Shown: positions 1 through 7,246 of the stretch, one piece after another
How positions within the stretch are numbered: the stretch's first letter is position 1
Layout of the letters: every line of letters begins with the position of its first letter
Assembly: GCA_002344895.1 (NCBI GenBank)
Contig: DDUR01000016.1
Coordinates: 1 to 12,506 of the forward strand
Direction of reading: 5' to 3'
Origin: Ignavibacteria bacterium UBA2333
Lineage (GTDB): Bacteria; Bacteroidota; Ignavibacteria; Kapaibacteriales; Kapaibacteriaceae
Length of the DNA: 12,506 nucleotides
Made by a program: the position numbers and the translations under genes
Notes under the pieces: model-generated
What the model was told of the DNA's origin: nothing
The model's input: the letters and a program-made list of their open reading frames with translations, nothing else
The model's database searches: none

Positions 1-22
1 CTGCCTCCCCATCTGCCTCCCC
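1..22 (-). repeat. G-rich motif, left copy (inverted relative to the right end)
   Basis: Read on the minus strand, bases 22-7 are GGGGAGGCAGATGGGG, followed by a second AGGCAG. This gives a 12-bp tandem unit (CTGCCTCCCCAT / CTGCCTCCCCAA on the plus strand). The same 16 bases occur on the plus strand at 12483-12498. It lies at the far 3' end of the visible PAP2 reading frame, in the sense orientation of that gene. Confidence 0.6.
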
Positions 23-614
23 AATCCATCCTCATCCTCACTGCAATGGCTGCGCATATGATGCCGAGAGCGGAGCCGACCAGGACGTCGCTGAGATAGT
101 GGACGTTGTAGATGATACGGCCAGCTGCGATGGCGAGGCCAGCGAACCAAAAGAGGATCTTGTATCGCGGATACATGGCACTTCCTGCAACAGCAAGGGC
201 AAGTCCAGTAGTTGCATGGCCACTTGGAAATGATTGCCAGATGTAGTCAAAAATGAAGGAGAATGGACGTGCCTCGGCAATGCCATCACTGAACAGTAGC
301 GGTGGTCGCGAACGGTTGATAAGTATTTTGATGATGTTGGCAAGAATGCCACTTGCAGCGATAGACGCAAACACAACAAGATGGCGTGTGGAGACGTCGC
401 GCCAGGATCGCCACGTGACAACAACAACAATAAGCGTGTATCCCAGGAGCCAATGTGACTTGCCGGCCTCTTCCAGGACGCTGCCAATGTTCTGCATCCA
501 TGGTGTAGAGATGGAGTGGATCCAGATGGCCAATGGAACGTCAATCCAGACGTAGGAGCATACCGCTGCAAGGACAACAATGACGCAGGAACGAAGCGCT
601 GTGCTGACCGTCAT
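1..614 (-). CDS. PAP2-family membrane phosphatase (3' end outside window)
   Basis: This is a type 2 phosphatidic acid phosphatase (PAP2) superfamily protein, open to the left window edge with 204 codons visible. All three family motifs are present: K96 followed six residues later by R103-P104; P130-S-G-H133; and R166 with H172 and D176. In this family the histidines carry out phosphoryl transfer on lipid phosphates or pyrophosphates at the membrane. Hydrophobic stretches at about 9-24, 56-67, 78-97, 134-147, 153-168 and 177-192 suggest about six membrane spans. The ATG (614-612) overlaps the TGA of the upstream Asp-box gene as ATGA, which points to translational coupling. The last visible codons read through a G-rich repeat (WGGRWGG), so the true stop lies beyond base 1. 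Substrate is unknown; undecaprenyl pyrophosphate, lipid A or phosphatidate are the usual ones. Confidence 0.9.
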   Translation of the reverse strand, partial: MTVSTALRSCVIVVLAAVCSYVWIDVPLAIWIHSISTPWMQNIGSVLEEAGKSHWLLGYTLIVVVVTWRSWRDVSTRHLVVFASIAASGILANIIKILINRSRPPLLFSDGIAEARPFSFIFDYIWQSFPSGHATTGLALAVAGSAMYPRYKILFWFAGLAIAAGRIIYNVHYLSDVLVGSALGIICAAIAVRMRMDWGGRWGG

Positions 615-3600
615 CGTGCTGACGTCCTCGGCGGTATGGCCGGTAGTTGTAAGGCGTAAATCGCAGCGTTGAGTTTGGCTACGTTGTCACGCTCAGTACG
701 ATCGACAATTGTTAGAAGTCGGTCGGCCTCACGACGTAACTCATCAAAGAGTGCTCGTGATTGTGCCGTAGGGCGTTCATCGGCCGACTCAACAACGTCG
801 AGTAATGAGGCGATCTTGTTGTTGAGTTTTACGGGATAGTTCAGAAGATCCTGAAAGGCCTTGGCCTTTGTTTGAACAAGCGCTTCCTCAACAGTTGTGA
901 GAGTGTCGATGATTTTTGACGATAACGTTCGAGCTTCGACGGTTTCTGTTGTGTCGCGGTCTTTCCATCGTGTACGCACTGTCTTAATGGCAGAGCGCAT
1001 CTGGCGGATAACGTTGATGGTTTTGTGGACCGTATCCACATATCGATGTATTTCGATGGCGAGGTTGTGTTGTTCGACGATGTTCGTCATCGGAACCGTA
1101 AGTCGTGGGTCGAGTTTGATCTCGAATTGTACGGTGTCAACAATGGTACCCAAGGTCCAAATGGCCGTATACGTTCCGGGCAGGACCTTTGGACCACGTA
1201 CACCACCACCCCAGAGTAACATGCCGTCAATAGTTTCGGCATCGGGTTTGCGCATGTTCCACACAAATCTGTTGAGGCCACGGAAACGTGTGAGGGCCAG
1301 TTGTGATGGACGATACAGCGAGTCGCGATAGAACTTGGTGTCTACTTCAAAGGGTTTGCCCTTCGTATCAATGTTGCTGCTAAACTTCGATATGGTGTCA
1401 CCACGGTCCGAGAGAATGGTCAGGCGTAGTTCCTTCGACGTTGTATCGGCAAGGGAGTAGTGGAAGACGACACCGTTCGGTGCATTTTCTCCAACGTCCA
1501 TCCGAGGTGATGACCACGAACCACCATCAACACGATAACTTGTTCGTGGTGGATAGGCCTTAAAGTCTGCTCGTAAAGGTTCATAACGATGTAGGACGGA
1601 AATGTCGTCCAATATCCAGAAGGATCTGCCATGTGTACAGACAATGAGGTCCTTTTCGCGTGGATGAATGCGCAGGTCGTGAACCGGTGTAACAGGTAGG
1701 TTCTGTCGGAACGCCGACCACGTTGCGCCGTCGTCAAACGAAATGGCGAGGCCACGTTCGTGTCCAGCAAAGAGCAGTCCTTTTCGGAAAGGATCTGCAC
1801 GGACAACACGACAGATATCTCCATCGTTGAGTCCCTTTGTTATCGGTGTCCACGTTGTACCGTAGTCACGTGTACGGTAGATGTATGGACGGTTGTCACC
1901 GAACTTGTATCTCGTTACGGCTACATAGGCCGTGCCAGCATCATAAGGTGATGGCTCAATGATTGAAATCTGTGACTCCGGTAATCCAGCCGGAGTGACG
2001 TTTGTCCATGTTGTGCCACCATCGCGACTGACGTGGATAAGACCGCAGTCACTACCAGCCCATAACACACCCTTGGTGATGGGAGACTCAGCAAAGGCAA
2101 AAATCGTGTTGTAAACTTCTACACCTGTATTGTCCTTCGTAATAGGGCCGCCCGACGCAACTTGTTTTGTACTGTCGTTTCGTGTCAGGTCGCCAGAAAT
2201 GCGTGTCCACGACTCTCCTTCATTTGTGCTCTTCCATACATGTTGTGACGTTGTATAGAGAACGGTTGGATCATGTGGTGAGAACAGAATTGGAAACGTC
2301 CACTGAAATCTTTCGCCCCTTATTAAAGCCCCTTCACCAATGGGATTGTTTGGATAGACACTTATGTCGCGCTCCTGCTGGATTCGGCGGTCGAGTCTAC
2401 CCAGATATCCCGAATAGTTCCCACCAAATGTTACGTCGGGGTTTAAAGGGTGGGGAACAACCCAGCCACTTTCGAATCCGGCAACGGAGTACCAGTCGGA
2501 CTCATCAATGGACCATCCGCCAATAACACGACTTGGAATTGAACACGTTGTATTGTCCTGCTGCGCACCGTAGAGACGATAGGGGAAATGTTGGTCAACG
2601 GTCACATGATAAAACTGCGCCGTCGGAACATCTTCCTCCGTCCAATGATGTCCACCATCAACAGTCACTTCAAATCCACCGTCATCGGCGATGATCATTC
2701 TCTGGTTGTCGTTCGGATCAATCCAGAGATCGTGGTGATCACCATGTCGTGTGCCAATGGTTGTAAATGTTCTGCCACCATCGTCACTACGATGGAATGC
2801 TACATTCAAGACGTAAACAACATTAGCGTTCGAAGGATCGGCAAAAACATGGTTAAAGTACCATGGACGTTGCCGAATGTCGTTGGAAGAGTTTACGCGT
2901 CGCCAGGTGTTGCCACCATCGTCACTGCGGAACAGGCCACCATTGGTATTCTCCACCATTGCCCAGACAAGATTCTGTTGCGCTCGTGACGGGTCAACCG
3001 TAATCTTTCCAAGTATTCCCGTAGGCAGGCCAGGACGTTGTGTCATGTCCTTCCATGTACGACCTCCATCAGAACTCTTCCACAGCGATGAACCCTTACC
3101 TCCGCTGCTCAGACTCCACGGACTACGTTCTGCACGCCACATACTGGCCCAGACAATTCGCGGATTCCGCGGGTCAATACGGACAGAGAGGCCGCCAACA
3201 CTGTCGTTAACGTAGAGGACCTTTGTCCAGGACTGACCTCCGTTTGTTGTGCGATAGATTCCGCGAGCTGTATCGGGACCAAAAACACGGCCCATGGACG
3301 AAACGAGGGCAACATCGGCATCATCCGGGGCGACGGCAATGTCGGCAATCATCCGACACGACGTGAGTCCGGCACGAAACCACGTCACACCGGCATCGGT
3401 GGAACGATACAGACCATCTCCGGGAGAAATGTTGCCACGTATATCGGTTTCGCCCGTACCAACCCAGATTACGTTCGGATCTGATGGTGCGACGGTGATA
3501 GCACCAATCGAGCTCGACCCAAACGTTGTGTCAGACACAGACTGCCACGTGTCACCACCGTCCTCCGTCTTCCATACACCACCTCCAGTAGCACCGGCAT

Positions 3601-3787
3601 AGTACGTGTTACGTTGTGACGGGTGGCCGCAGACGGCCAGAGAGCGGCCTCCACGATACGGTCCGATGTTCCGAAAACGATACGCCCGCAGATCTCGTTC
3701 GAGATCGGCGGGCGATGGTGTTGGCAGTAGTTGAGCGACAACCGTGGTTGTCGTGAGCACGAGGGCGAGAAGAGACATGCGCATCAT
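611..3787 (-). CDS. Exported Asp-box (BNR) / VPS10-like propeller protein, 1058 aa
   Basis: This is a secreted or periplasmic protein of the WD40/YVTN/BNR-like, sortilin-N-related group common in Bacteroidota. A signal peptide spans residues 1-18 (cut after VVA, before QLLP). At least ten Asp-box-like repeats (S/T-x-D-x-G-x-T/S-W) occur, for example near 74-81, 129-136, 180-187, 238-245, 288-295, 333-341, 519-527, 587-594, 639-646 and 684-690. Family signatures are GPYRGGR (42-48), HGDHHDLWIDP (348-358), YGAQQDN (406-412) and HGRSFWILDD (719-728). The C-terminal third (about 740-1058) is a non-propeller region containing GLNRFVWNMRKP and a helical end. Enzymatic function is not established; some relatives are loosely called glycosyl hydrolases. 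The 17-bp gap to the upstream propeller gene, with AGGTGG at 3806-3801 as ribosome site, suggests cotranscription from the B12 riboswitch promoter. ATGs at 3784 and 3778 are alternative starts. Confidence 0.9.
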   Translation of the reverse strand: MMRMSLLALVLTTTTVVAQLLPTPSPADLERDLRAYRFRNIGPYRGGRSLAVCGHPSQRNTYYAGATGGGVWKTEDGGDTWQSVSDTTFGSSSIGAITVAPSDPNVIWVGTGETDIRGNISPGDGLYRSTDAGVTWFRAGLTSCRMIADIAVAPDDADVALVSSMGRVFGPDTARGIYRTTNGGQSWTKVLYVNDSVGGLSVRIDPRNPRIVWASMWRAERSPWSLSSGGKGSSLWKSSDGGRTWKDMTQRPGLPTGILGKITVDPSRAQQNLVWAMVENTNGGLFRSDDGGNTWRRVNSSNDIRQRPWYFNHVFADPSNANVVYVLNVAFHRSDDGGRTFTTIGTRHGDHHDLWIDPNDNQRMIIADDGGFEVTVDGGHHWTEEDVPTAQFYHVTVDQHFPYRLYGAQQDNTTCSIPSRVIGGWSIDESDWYSVAGFESGWVVPHPLNPDVTFGGNYSGYLGRLDRRIQQERDISVYPNNPIGEGALIRGERFQWTFPILFSPHDPTVLYTTSQHVWKSTNEGESWTRISGDLTRNDSTKQVASGGPITKDNTGVEVYNTIFAFAESPITKGVLWAGSDCGLIHVSRDGGTTWTNVTPAGLPESQISIIEPSPYDAGTAYVAVTRYKFGDNRPYIYRTRDYGTTWTPITKGLNDGDICRVVRADPFRKGLLFAGHERGLAISFDDGATWSAFRQNLPVTPVHDLRIHPREKDLIVCTHGRSFWILDDISVLHRYEPLRADFKAYPPRTSYRVDGGSWSSPRMDVGENAPNGVVFHYSLADTTSKELRLTILSDRGDTISKFSSNIDTKGKPFEVDTKFYRDSLYRPSQLALTRFRGLNRFVWNMRKPDAETIDGMLLWGGGVRGPKVLPGTYTAIWTLGTIVDTVQFEIKLDPRLTVPMTNIVEQHNLAIEIHRYVDTVHKTINVIRQMRSAIKTVRTRWKDRDTTETVEARTLSSKIIDTLTTVEEALVQTKAKAFQDLLNYPVKLNNKIASLLDVVESADERPTAQSRALFDELRREADRLLTIVDRTERDNVAKLNAAIYALQLPAIPPRTSAR

Positions 3788-3804
3788 GTGCGCAATATCG
3801 CCAC

Positions 3805-5067
3805 CTACCGGCTTATGATGACCGTCGCACTCTTCCGTCCGTCACTCAAAATCCATGCACCTGACGGAACAGCAGAGAGGTTGATCTCTTTTGCTTCATC
3901 GGTAGTCGTGACATACTGCGGCTGCTGTGTCCGACCCGTTATGTCAACAAGCATAACATCATACTGAGTTGATACCGTCACGGTCGTTTCCGTGCGATGA
4001 GTAATGAAGGGGGCAGAAGGGGTTCTGTTGTCTGCCCATACCGATGACGGTTCCGCAATCGAAAAGATAAAGATCGACGAGTCTGGAGCGTAGGAAGAGT
4101 CCTCCATGGCGCGACATACCCAAAGATCATTGCCAACGATACACATACCCTCGGCCTTGGATTCGACCGTAAAGGAGCGTGTAATCTTTGACGAGTCAAG
4201 ATGAACCTCTCGCACAACACCAGCATATGTAGACACGTAGGCGCGCTCTGCGAAGATTGCGCACTCGCGAGGACCGTCGTAGCCAGATGTTTCCATGGCA
4301 ACCGTGTCAACAACAGTAGCCGATAGAATGTCGACACCCACCAGCGTGTGTGAACCATTAACAACAACCCATGCCGTTGTACCACGCACAGCAAGATGGT
4401 TCGGTGTATCACCAACAACAACCGTACGAGCTGAGTATGACGTAGCGCCAGTAGCTTCGATGATGGTTACTGAACCGTTTGGTTGACCAAACAGACCTTC
4501 ATTCACAACAATCCAACCGTACCTATCTCCTGATGACCACGACGTGATGTACTGTGGATTAACACCAACGTCGACAGTTGCAATCTTTGTTCCCTCGTAG
4601 GAGTAGATCTCAACCGTGCCAGGATTCTCGAAGTCTGGACGGCGGCTTACGGCAAACTGGAGGCGATCTGGATCAACACCTACGGCATATGCCTCAACGT
4701 CAACAATGGCCGTCACAAACTGTTGTCCCGCAGTGAGGTAGGCATGAACGGCGCCACCCTCACAAATGAGCATCATACCGATTTTCGGATCGAGTGCTGG
4801 ACGGTTCGCCTTCACACTTGCCCACGGAAATGCCATTGAGTCAAGTGTCTGTCGCGTAAAGGCATCTACGATTATCCACGTAGCAGGTGATTCACCGTCT
4901 TCTTGAACACCATCGTAGTCAAGATCAATACGATCGGTGAAGACGTGAACAACTCCTCCATCGGCAATAAGAGCGACGGGTTTGGGAGCCGTCAACACAG
5001 TGTCAACGGCAAAGAGGGAAGTGCTGCACAGAATTGTGCAGAAAACGACGAGTGCAGAGCGGATCAT
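3805..5067 (-). CDS. B12-riboswitch-controlled secreted beta-propeller, BtuG-like, with T9SS-type tail
   Basis: This is an exported 420-residue protein. The signal peptide is residues 1-20 (ends SLFA, before VDTV) and has no lipobox cysteine. An acidic, calcium-loop-like stretch DLDYDGVQEDGE lies at 48-59. The body (about 24-345) consists of short beta-repeat units as in YncE/YVTN/DUF5074 propellers; VVNEGLFGQPNGSV (187-200) matches the 'NEGxFGxxNGS' segment I associate with that group. The last 63 residues (358-420) contain VDITGR, INLSAVPSGAWIL and a final TVIISR, the pattern of a type-A T9SS sorting domain. A cobalamin riboswitch precedes it, with AAGGA at 5079-5075 seven bases before the ATG. 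BtuG of Bacteroides is a surface propeller lipoprotein that binds B12 next to BtuB; a similar capture role here is inferred. It could instead be an unrelated surface propeller. Confidence 0.8.
   Translation of the reverse strand: MIRSALVVFCTILCSTSLFAVDTVLTAPKPVALIADGGVVHVFTDRIDLDYDGVQEDGESPATWIIVDAFTRQTLDSMAFPWASVKANRPALDPKIGMMLICEGGAVHAYLTAGQQFVTAIVDVEAYAVGVDPDRLQFAVSRRPDFENPGTVEIYSYEGTKIATVDVGVNPQYITSWSSGDRYGWIVVNEGLFGQPNGSVTIIEATGATSYSARTVVVGDTPNHLAVRGTTAWVVVNGSHTLVGVDILSATVVDTVAMETSGYDGPRECAIFAERAYVSTYAGVVREVHLDSSKITRSFTVESKAEGMCIVGNDLWVCRAMEDSSYAPDSSIFIFSIAEPSSVWADNRTPSAPFITHRTETTVTVSTQYDVMLVDITGRTQQPQYVTTTDEAKEINLSAVPSGAWILSDGRKSATVIISR
4008..4022 (+). repeat. G-rich 15-mer, copy inside the propeller gene
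   Basis: AGGGGGCAGAAGGGG occurs here, antisense to the linker (TPSAPF) before the sorting tail of the propeller. The same 15 bases recur exactly at 11391-11405 upstream of the tRNA gene. Confidence 0.5.
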
Positions 5068-5074
5068 CCCGCAA

Positions 5075-5079
5075 TCCTT
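5075..5079 (-). promoter_or_regulatory. Ribosome binding site of the BtuG-like gene
   Basis: AAGGA on the minus strand, seven bases before the ATG at 5067. It is a clear Shine-Dalgarno sequence on the long leader, unlike the nearly leaderless genes in this window, and a plausible target if the riboswitch acts on translation. Confidence 0.6.
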
Positions 5080-5093
5080 AGAATAAAACGTGG

Positions 5094-5127
5094 CCGCTGT
5101 GAGCGCAGCGGTGCGACGATACGTCGC
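5094..5127 (-). promoter_or_regulatory. Two tandem stems between aptamer and gene (candidate expression platform)
   Basis: Two perfect 6-bp stems lie back to back downstream of the aptamer. The first is GCGACG-TAT-CGTCGC (5127-5113). The second is CCGCTG-CGCTCA-CAGCGG (5111-5094), followed after CCACG by TTTTATT. A run of seven T precedes the first stem. Neither stem is a clean intrinsic terminator, so control by transcription stop or by hiding the AAGGA site cannot be decided from the sequence. Confidence 0.4.
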
Positions 5128-5145
5128 AAAAAAACGTGGTTTGGC

Positions 5146-5310
5146 AACGGCAGGTCTTCCGACTCCGGTGTCATTCTCCTCATCCGTCTTCCCATCCGCA
5201 AGGCGGACAGTGACTGCCTCAAGGGCCAGGATGATTCGTCGACCGATACGGCGGCGCTACCGTGCGGGATTTGCACCCGCTTCCCTGTTCGCGCAATGTG
5301 TGCGACCGTT
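5146..5310 (-). ncRNA. Cobalamin (B12) riboswitch aptamer
   Basis: The minus-strand leader of the propeller gene carries the conserved blocks of the cobalamin riboswitch in the right order. These are GGGAAGCGGGTGCAAATCCC (5285-5266), CACTGT (5212-5207) with GGATGGGAAG after it (5197-5188), and GGAAGACCTGCCG (5160-5148). The outer stem closes as AACGG (5310-5306) with CCGTT (5150-5146), the same arrangement as in the E. coli btuB leader. About 165 nt is compact for the class. Established role: binding adenosyl- or other cobalamin normally lowers expression of B12 uptake or synthesis genes, so the downstream operon is expected to be on when B12 is scarce. The exact 5' limit could vary by a few bases. 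Confidence 0.9.
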
Positions 5311-5322
5311 CCCGATATGCTT

Positions 5323-5330
5323 CGAAGATA
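5323..5330 (-). promoter_or_regulatory. -7 promoter box for the riboswitch operon
   Basis: TATCTTCG on the minus strand is one base from the TATCTTTG seen upstream of other genes here and close to the Bacteroidota TAnnTTTG element. It lies about 13 nt before the first pairing base of the aptamer, the right place to begin the leader. No TTG element is visible at the usual -33 distance. Confidence 0.5.
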
Positions 5331-5338
5331 CGGCGTTC

Positions 5339-5346
5339 TATCTTTG
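5339..5346 (+). promoter_or_regulatory. -7 promoter box of the MFS transporter
   Basis: TATCTTTG matches TAnnTTTG exactly and ends three bases before the ATG at 5350, so the transcript would be leaderless or nearly so. It faces away from the riboswitch promoter box, with 8 bp between them. A -33 TTG is not evident. Confidence 0.55.
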
Positions 5347-5349
5347 CGC

Positions 5350-6558
5350 ATGACTTCACGTGCCACACTCTATCTTCTGTGCTGGCTTGCTACCGTAGCG
5401 GCAGGCATTTCAGCGACACTGTTTAGTGTCTACCTTCCTTCGTTGGCGAGCGACCTTATGGGGAGTTCCGAACGTGAGGCAGTTGCGCAGTTAGGTTCGT
5501 GGGCACAGTCGGCCTTCCTCGGTGGCTGGGCAATAGGTGCCGTCCTGTTGGGCATTATTGCCGATCGTGTCGGTCGTAAGATCACGCTTGTTGCTTCCAT
5601 TGTGCTCTGTACTCTGTCAACAGTTGTGGCGGCCTTTGTATCCGACGTCACCATCTTTGTCCTGCTGCGCGCCATTACTGGCACTGGTGCTGGTGCCATA
5701 CTTCTACTTACAGCAGTGATTGTCGCTGAGGTGTGGCCATCGTCGTCACGCGCACTGGCACTGGGAATCTTGATCAATGCATTTCCTCTCGGCTTCATTA
5801 TTGCCGGTGTTATGCACGGTACCATAGCTGACTTTCGTATAAGTTACCTTCTCGGGGGTATTCCGATTCTCCTTGCCGTAGCTGTGTGGACCCTTATCCC
5901 TGAAAGTGAACGGTGGTCTGATACGGCACGTGATCTTGACGAGCGGAGAGAACAGAGAAGTCATGTGTTTGAACCGCGGTATCGTCGTGACCTAGTCATC
6001 GGTGTAATCCTGTTTGGATCGATGCTGGTCGCACTCTGGGCTGCCTATACATGGATTCCGGCCTGGGTTGGTAGTATCAGTTGGCCAGATCACGCACGTC
6101 ATAATCGTGCACTTGCAAACATTATGTTGGGCGCCGGAGCCGTTGTTGGTGGAATTGTGAGTGGTACGGTAAGTAATGCCCTTGGACGGCGTGTCGCAGC
6201 TGGTCTGGGATATATTGGAGCGCTGATCGTATCACTTTTCCTTTTCCTTGCCGTCTCGGAACCAGGTGTAGCCTTGTTCTCCCTCGCCTTCCTCTTGAGC
6301 TTCTTTATTGGCTACAATCAAGGTGTCCTGACGGGTTATCTGCCAGAACTATTTCCAACGATTGTGCGTGGCGCAGCGACGGGATTTAGTTTTAACACCG
6401 GTAGACTCGTAACAACGGTTACAGTATTCTTTGTTGGTGTTCTCGTCTCGGTATTTGGTCAGTATGAATATGCAATCCTGGCCTTCGCCTCATTCTATCT
6501 CGTAGGATTTGTCACCCTCTTTTTTGCACGAGAAACAAAGGGTACAGAACTTCTCTGA
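5350..6558 (+). CDS. MFS transporter (metabolite:H+ / sugar-porter-like), 402 aa
   Basis: This is an inner-membrane major facilitator superfamily carrier with about 12 hydrophobic spans and a cytoplasmic loop near residues 185-213. Visible signatures are loop 2-3 motif GIIADRVGRK (68-77), PESERW (184-189) after span 6, ELFPTIVRG (333-341), and the terminal RETKG (394-398). The set resembles sugar-porter and aromatic-acid/sialic-acid H+ symporter families. The substrate cannot be read from the sequence. The reading frame stays open far upstream, through the riboswitch and into the divergent propeller gene; I chose ATG 5350 because the family's N-terminus starts here and a TATCTTTG box ends three bases before it. 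ATG 5317 (eleven codons earlier) is possible but lies upstream of the box. The gene ends 19 bp from the convergent HAD gene. Confidence 0.85.
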   Translation: MTSRATLYLLCWLATVAAGISATLFSVYLPSLASDLMGSSEREAVAQLGSWAQSAFLGGWAIGAVLLGIIADRVGRKITLVASIVLCTLSTVVAAFVSDVTIFVLLRAITGTGAGAILLLTAVIVAEVWPSSSRALALGILINAFPLGFIIAGVMHGTIADFRISYLLGGIPILLAVAVWTLIPESERWSDTARDLDERREQRSHVFEPRYRRDLVIGVILFGSMLVALWAAYTWIPAWVGSISWPDHARHNRALANIMLGAGAVVGGIVSGTVSNALGRRVAAGLGYIGALIVSLFLFLAVSEPGVALFSLAFLLSFFIGYNQGVLTGYLPELFPTIVRGAATGFSFNTGRLVTTVTVFFVGVLVSVFGQYEYAILAFASFYLVGFVTLFFARETKGTELL

Positions 6559-6577
6559 CGTTCGCATGTACTGTACG

Positions 6578-7216
6578 TTAGTCGTCGTTGCGAATCCATA
6601 TGCAGTGGATACCAAGGTCTACTGCAGCTAGGATGTTTGCCCGTGAGTCATCCAGAAGAACTGTGGAATGTGGATCTATGCCTTCTGCTGATGTGACGGC
6701 AAGGAATGCAGAGGCGTCTGGTTTACGTTGACGGAGTCGGCATGAAAAATAGGTAGCCGACATTCGCGAAAGGAAGTCCCGACACTCAGGCTCAGCCACA
6801 GCGAGGTGTGGCTCACTGATATTGCTGAGTAATACCGTGCGATGGTATTGAACGAGTGAATCAACAATGGATGGAGTCTCAGGAAAGGGGCCGAGTAGTA
6901 TAGCGCACCATGCCTTGATGATGTCCGACGATGACGCCGAAAATCCAAACTTTTTGCGGAGTTCAGCAACAAACATCTCTTCCGAGATGTCGCCCCGGTC
7001 AATTGCAACAAAGAGTTCGTCCTGATTGTTCACCCCAAACGTGATGGGCTGGCCATTGTATCCATCGAGAAGAGTCATGGCCTCAATCGTTCGCTGGAAG
7101 TCGATATCGTACAACACACCACCTAGATCGCAGATGACAAGATCAATTGGCTGCCGCTGACTGAGATCGTGAACGGCCGTATGCATGTCACGACGGTGTG
7201 TTTCTGTAATCGTCAT
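6578..7216 (-). CDS. HAD-superfamily phosphatase, YihX-like, 212 aa
   Basis: This is a soluble haloacid-dehalogenase-fold hydrolase. Motif I is CDLGGVLYDID with nucleophile D30; as in E. coli YihX (FDLGNVIVDID) the residue two after it is Gly, not the usual general-acid Asp. Motif II is LLSN (S131), motif III is the lysine of RQRKPD (K165), and motif IV is LLDDS (D189, D190). A helical cap fills residues about 40-110. Relatives such as YihX act on sugar phosphates such as alpha-glucose 1-phosphate; the substrate here is inferred at best. It follows the SurA/PpiD-like gene by 30 bp with AGGAAA as a possible ribosome site, so it is probably the second gene of that unit. An alternative start is Met11, which would remove the weakly conserved N-terminal extension. 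Confidence 0.85.
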   Translation of the reverse strand: MTITETHRRDMHTAVHDLSQRQPIDLVICDLGGVLYDIDFQRTIEAMTLLDGYNGQPITFGVNNQDELFVAIDRGDISEEMFVAELRKKFGFSASSSDIIKAWCAILLGPFPETPSIVDSLVQYHRTVLLSNISEPHLAVAEPECRDFLSRMSATYFSCRLRQRKPDASAFLAVTSAEGIDPHSTVLLDDSRANILAAVDLGIHCIWIRNDD

Positions 7217-7246
7217 CGGTCCAGGTTTCCTGCTTGTACGTCGAGA

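Noticed and set aside
38..580. A 180-codon minus-strand frame beginning near 580.
   Set aside because: It is a shifted frame over the PAP2 gene. The real frame, starting at 614, shows all three PAP2 motifs and stays open to the window edge.
3805..5067. Lipoprotein export of the BtuG-like protein through the cysteine at residue 14.
   Set aside because: The residues before it (T-I-L) do not form a lipobox, and a standard cut site follows at SLFA.
4903..5349. In-frame extension of the MFS transporter 149 codons upstream.
   Set aside because: It runs through the cobalamin riboswitch and the 5' end of the divergent propeller gene, is rich in charged residues unlike the family, and lies upstream of the promoter box at 5339-5346.
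6561..6594. Inverted arms TTCGCA/TGCGAA between the convergent MFS and HAD genes, considered as a bidirectional terminator.
   Set aside because: The arms are only 6 bp with a 22-base loop and there is no T run on either strand; one arm lies in the HAD coding sequence.
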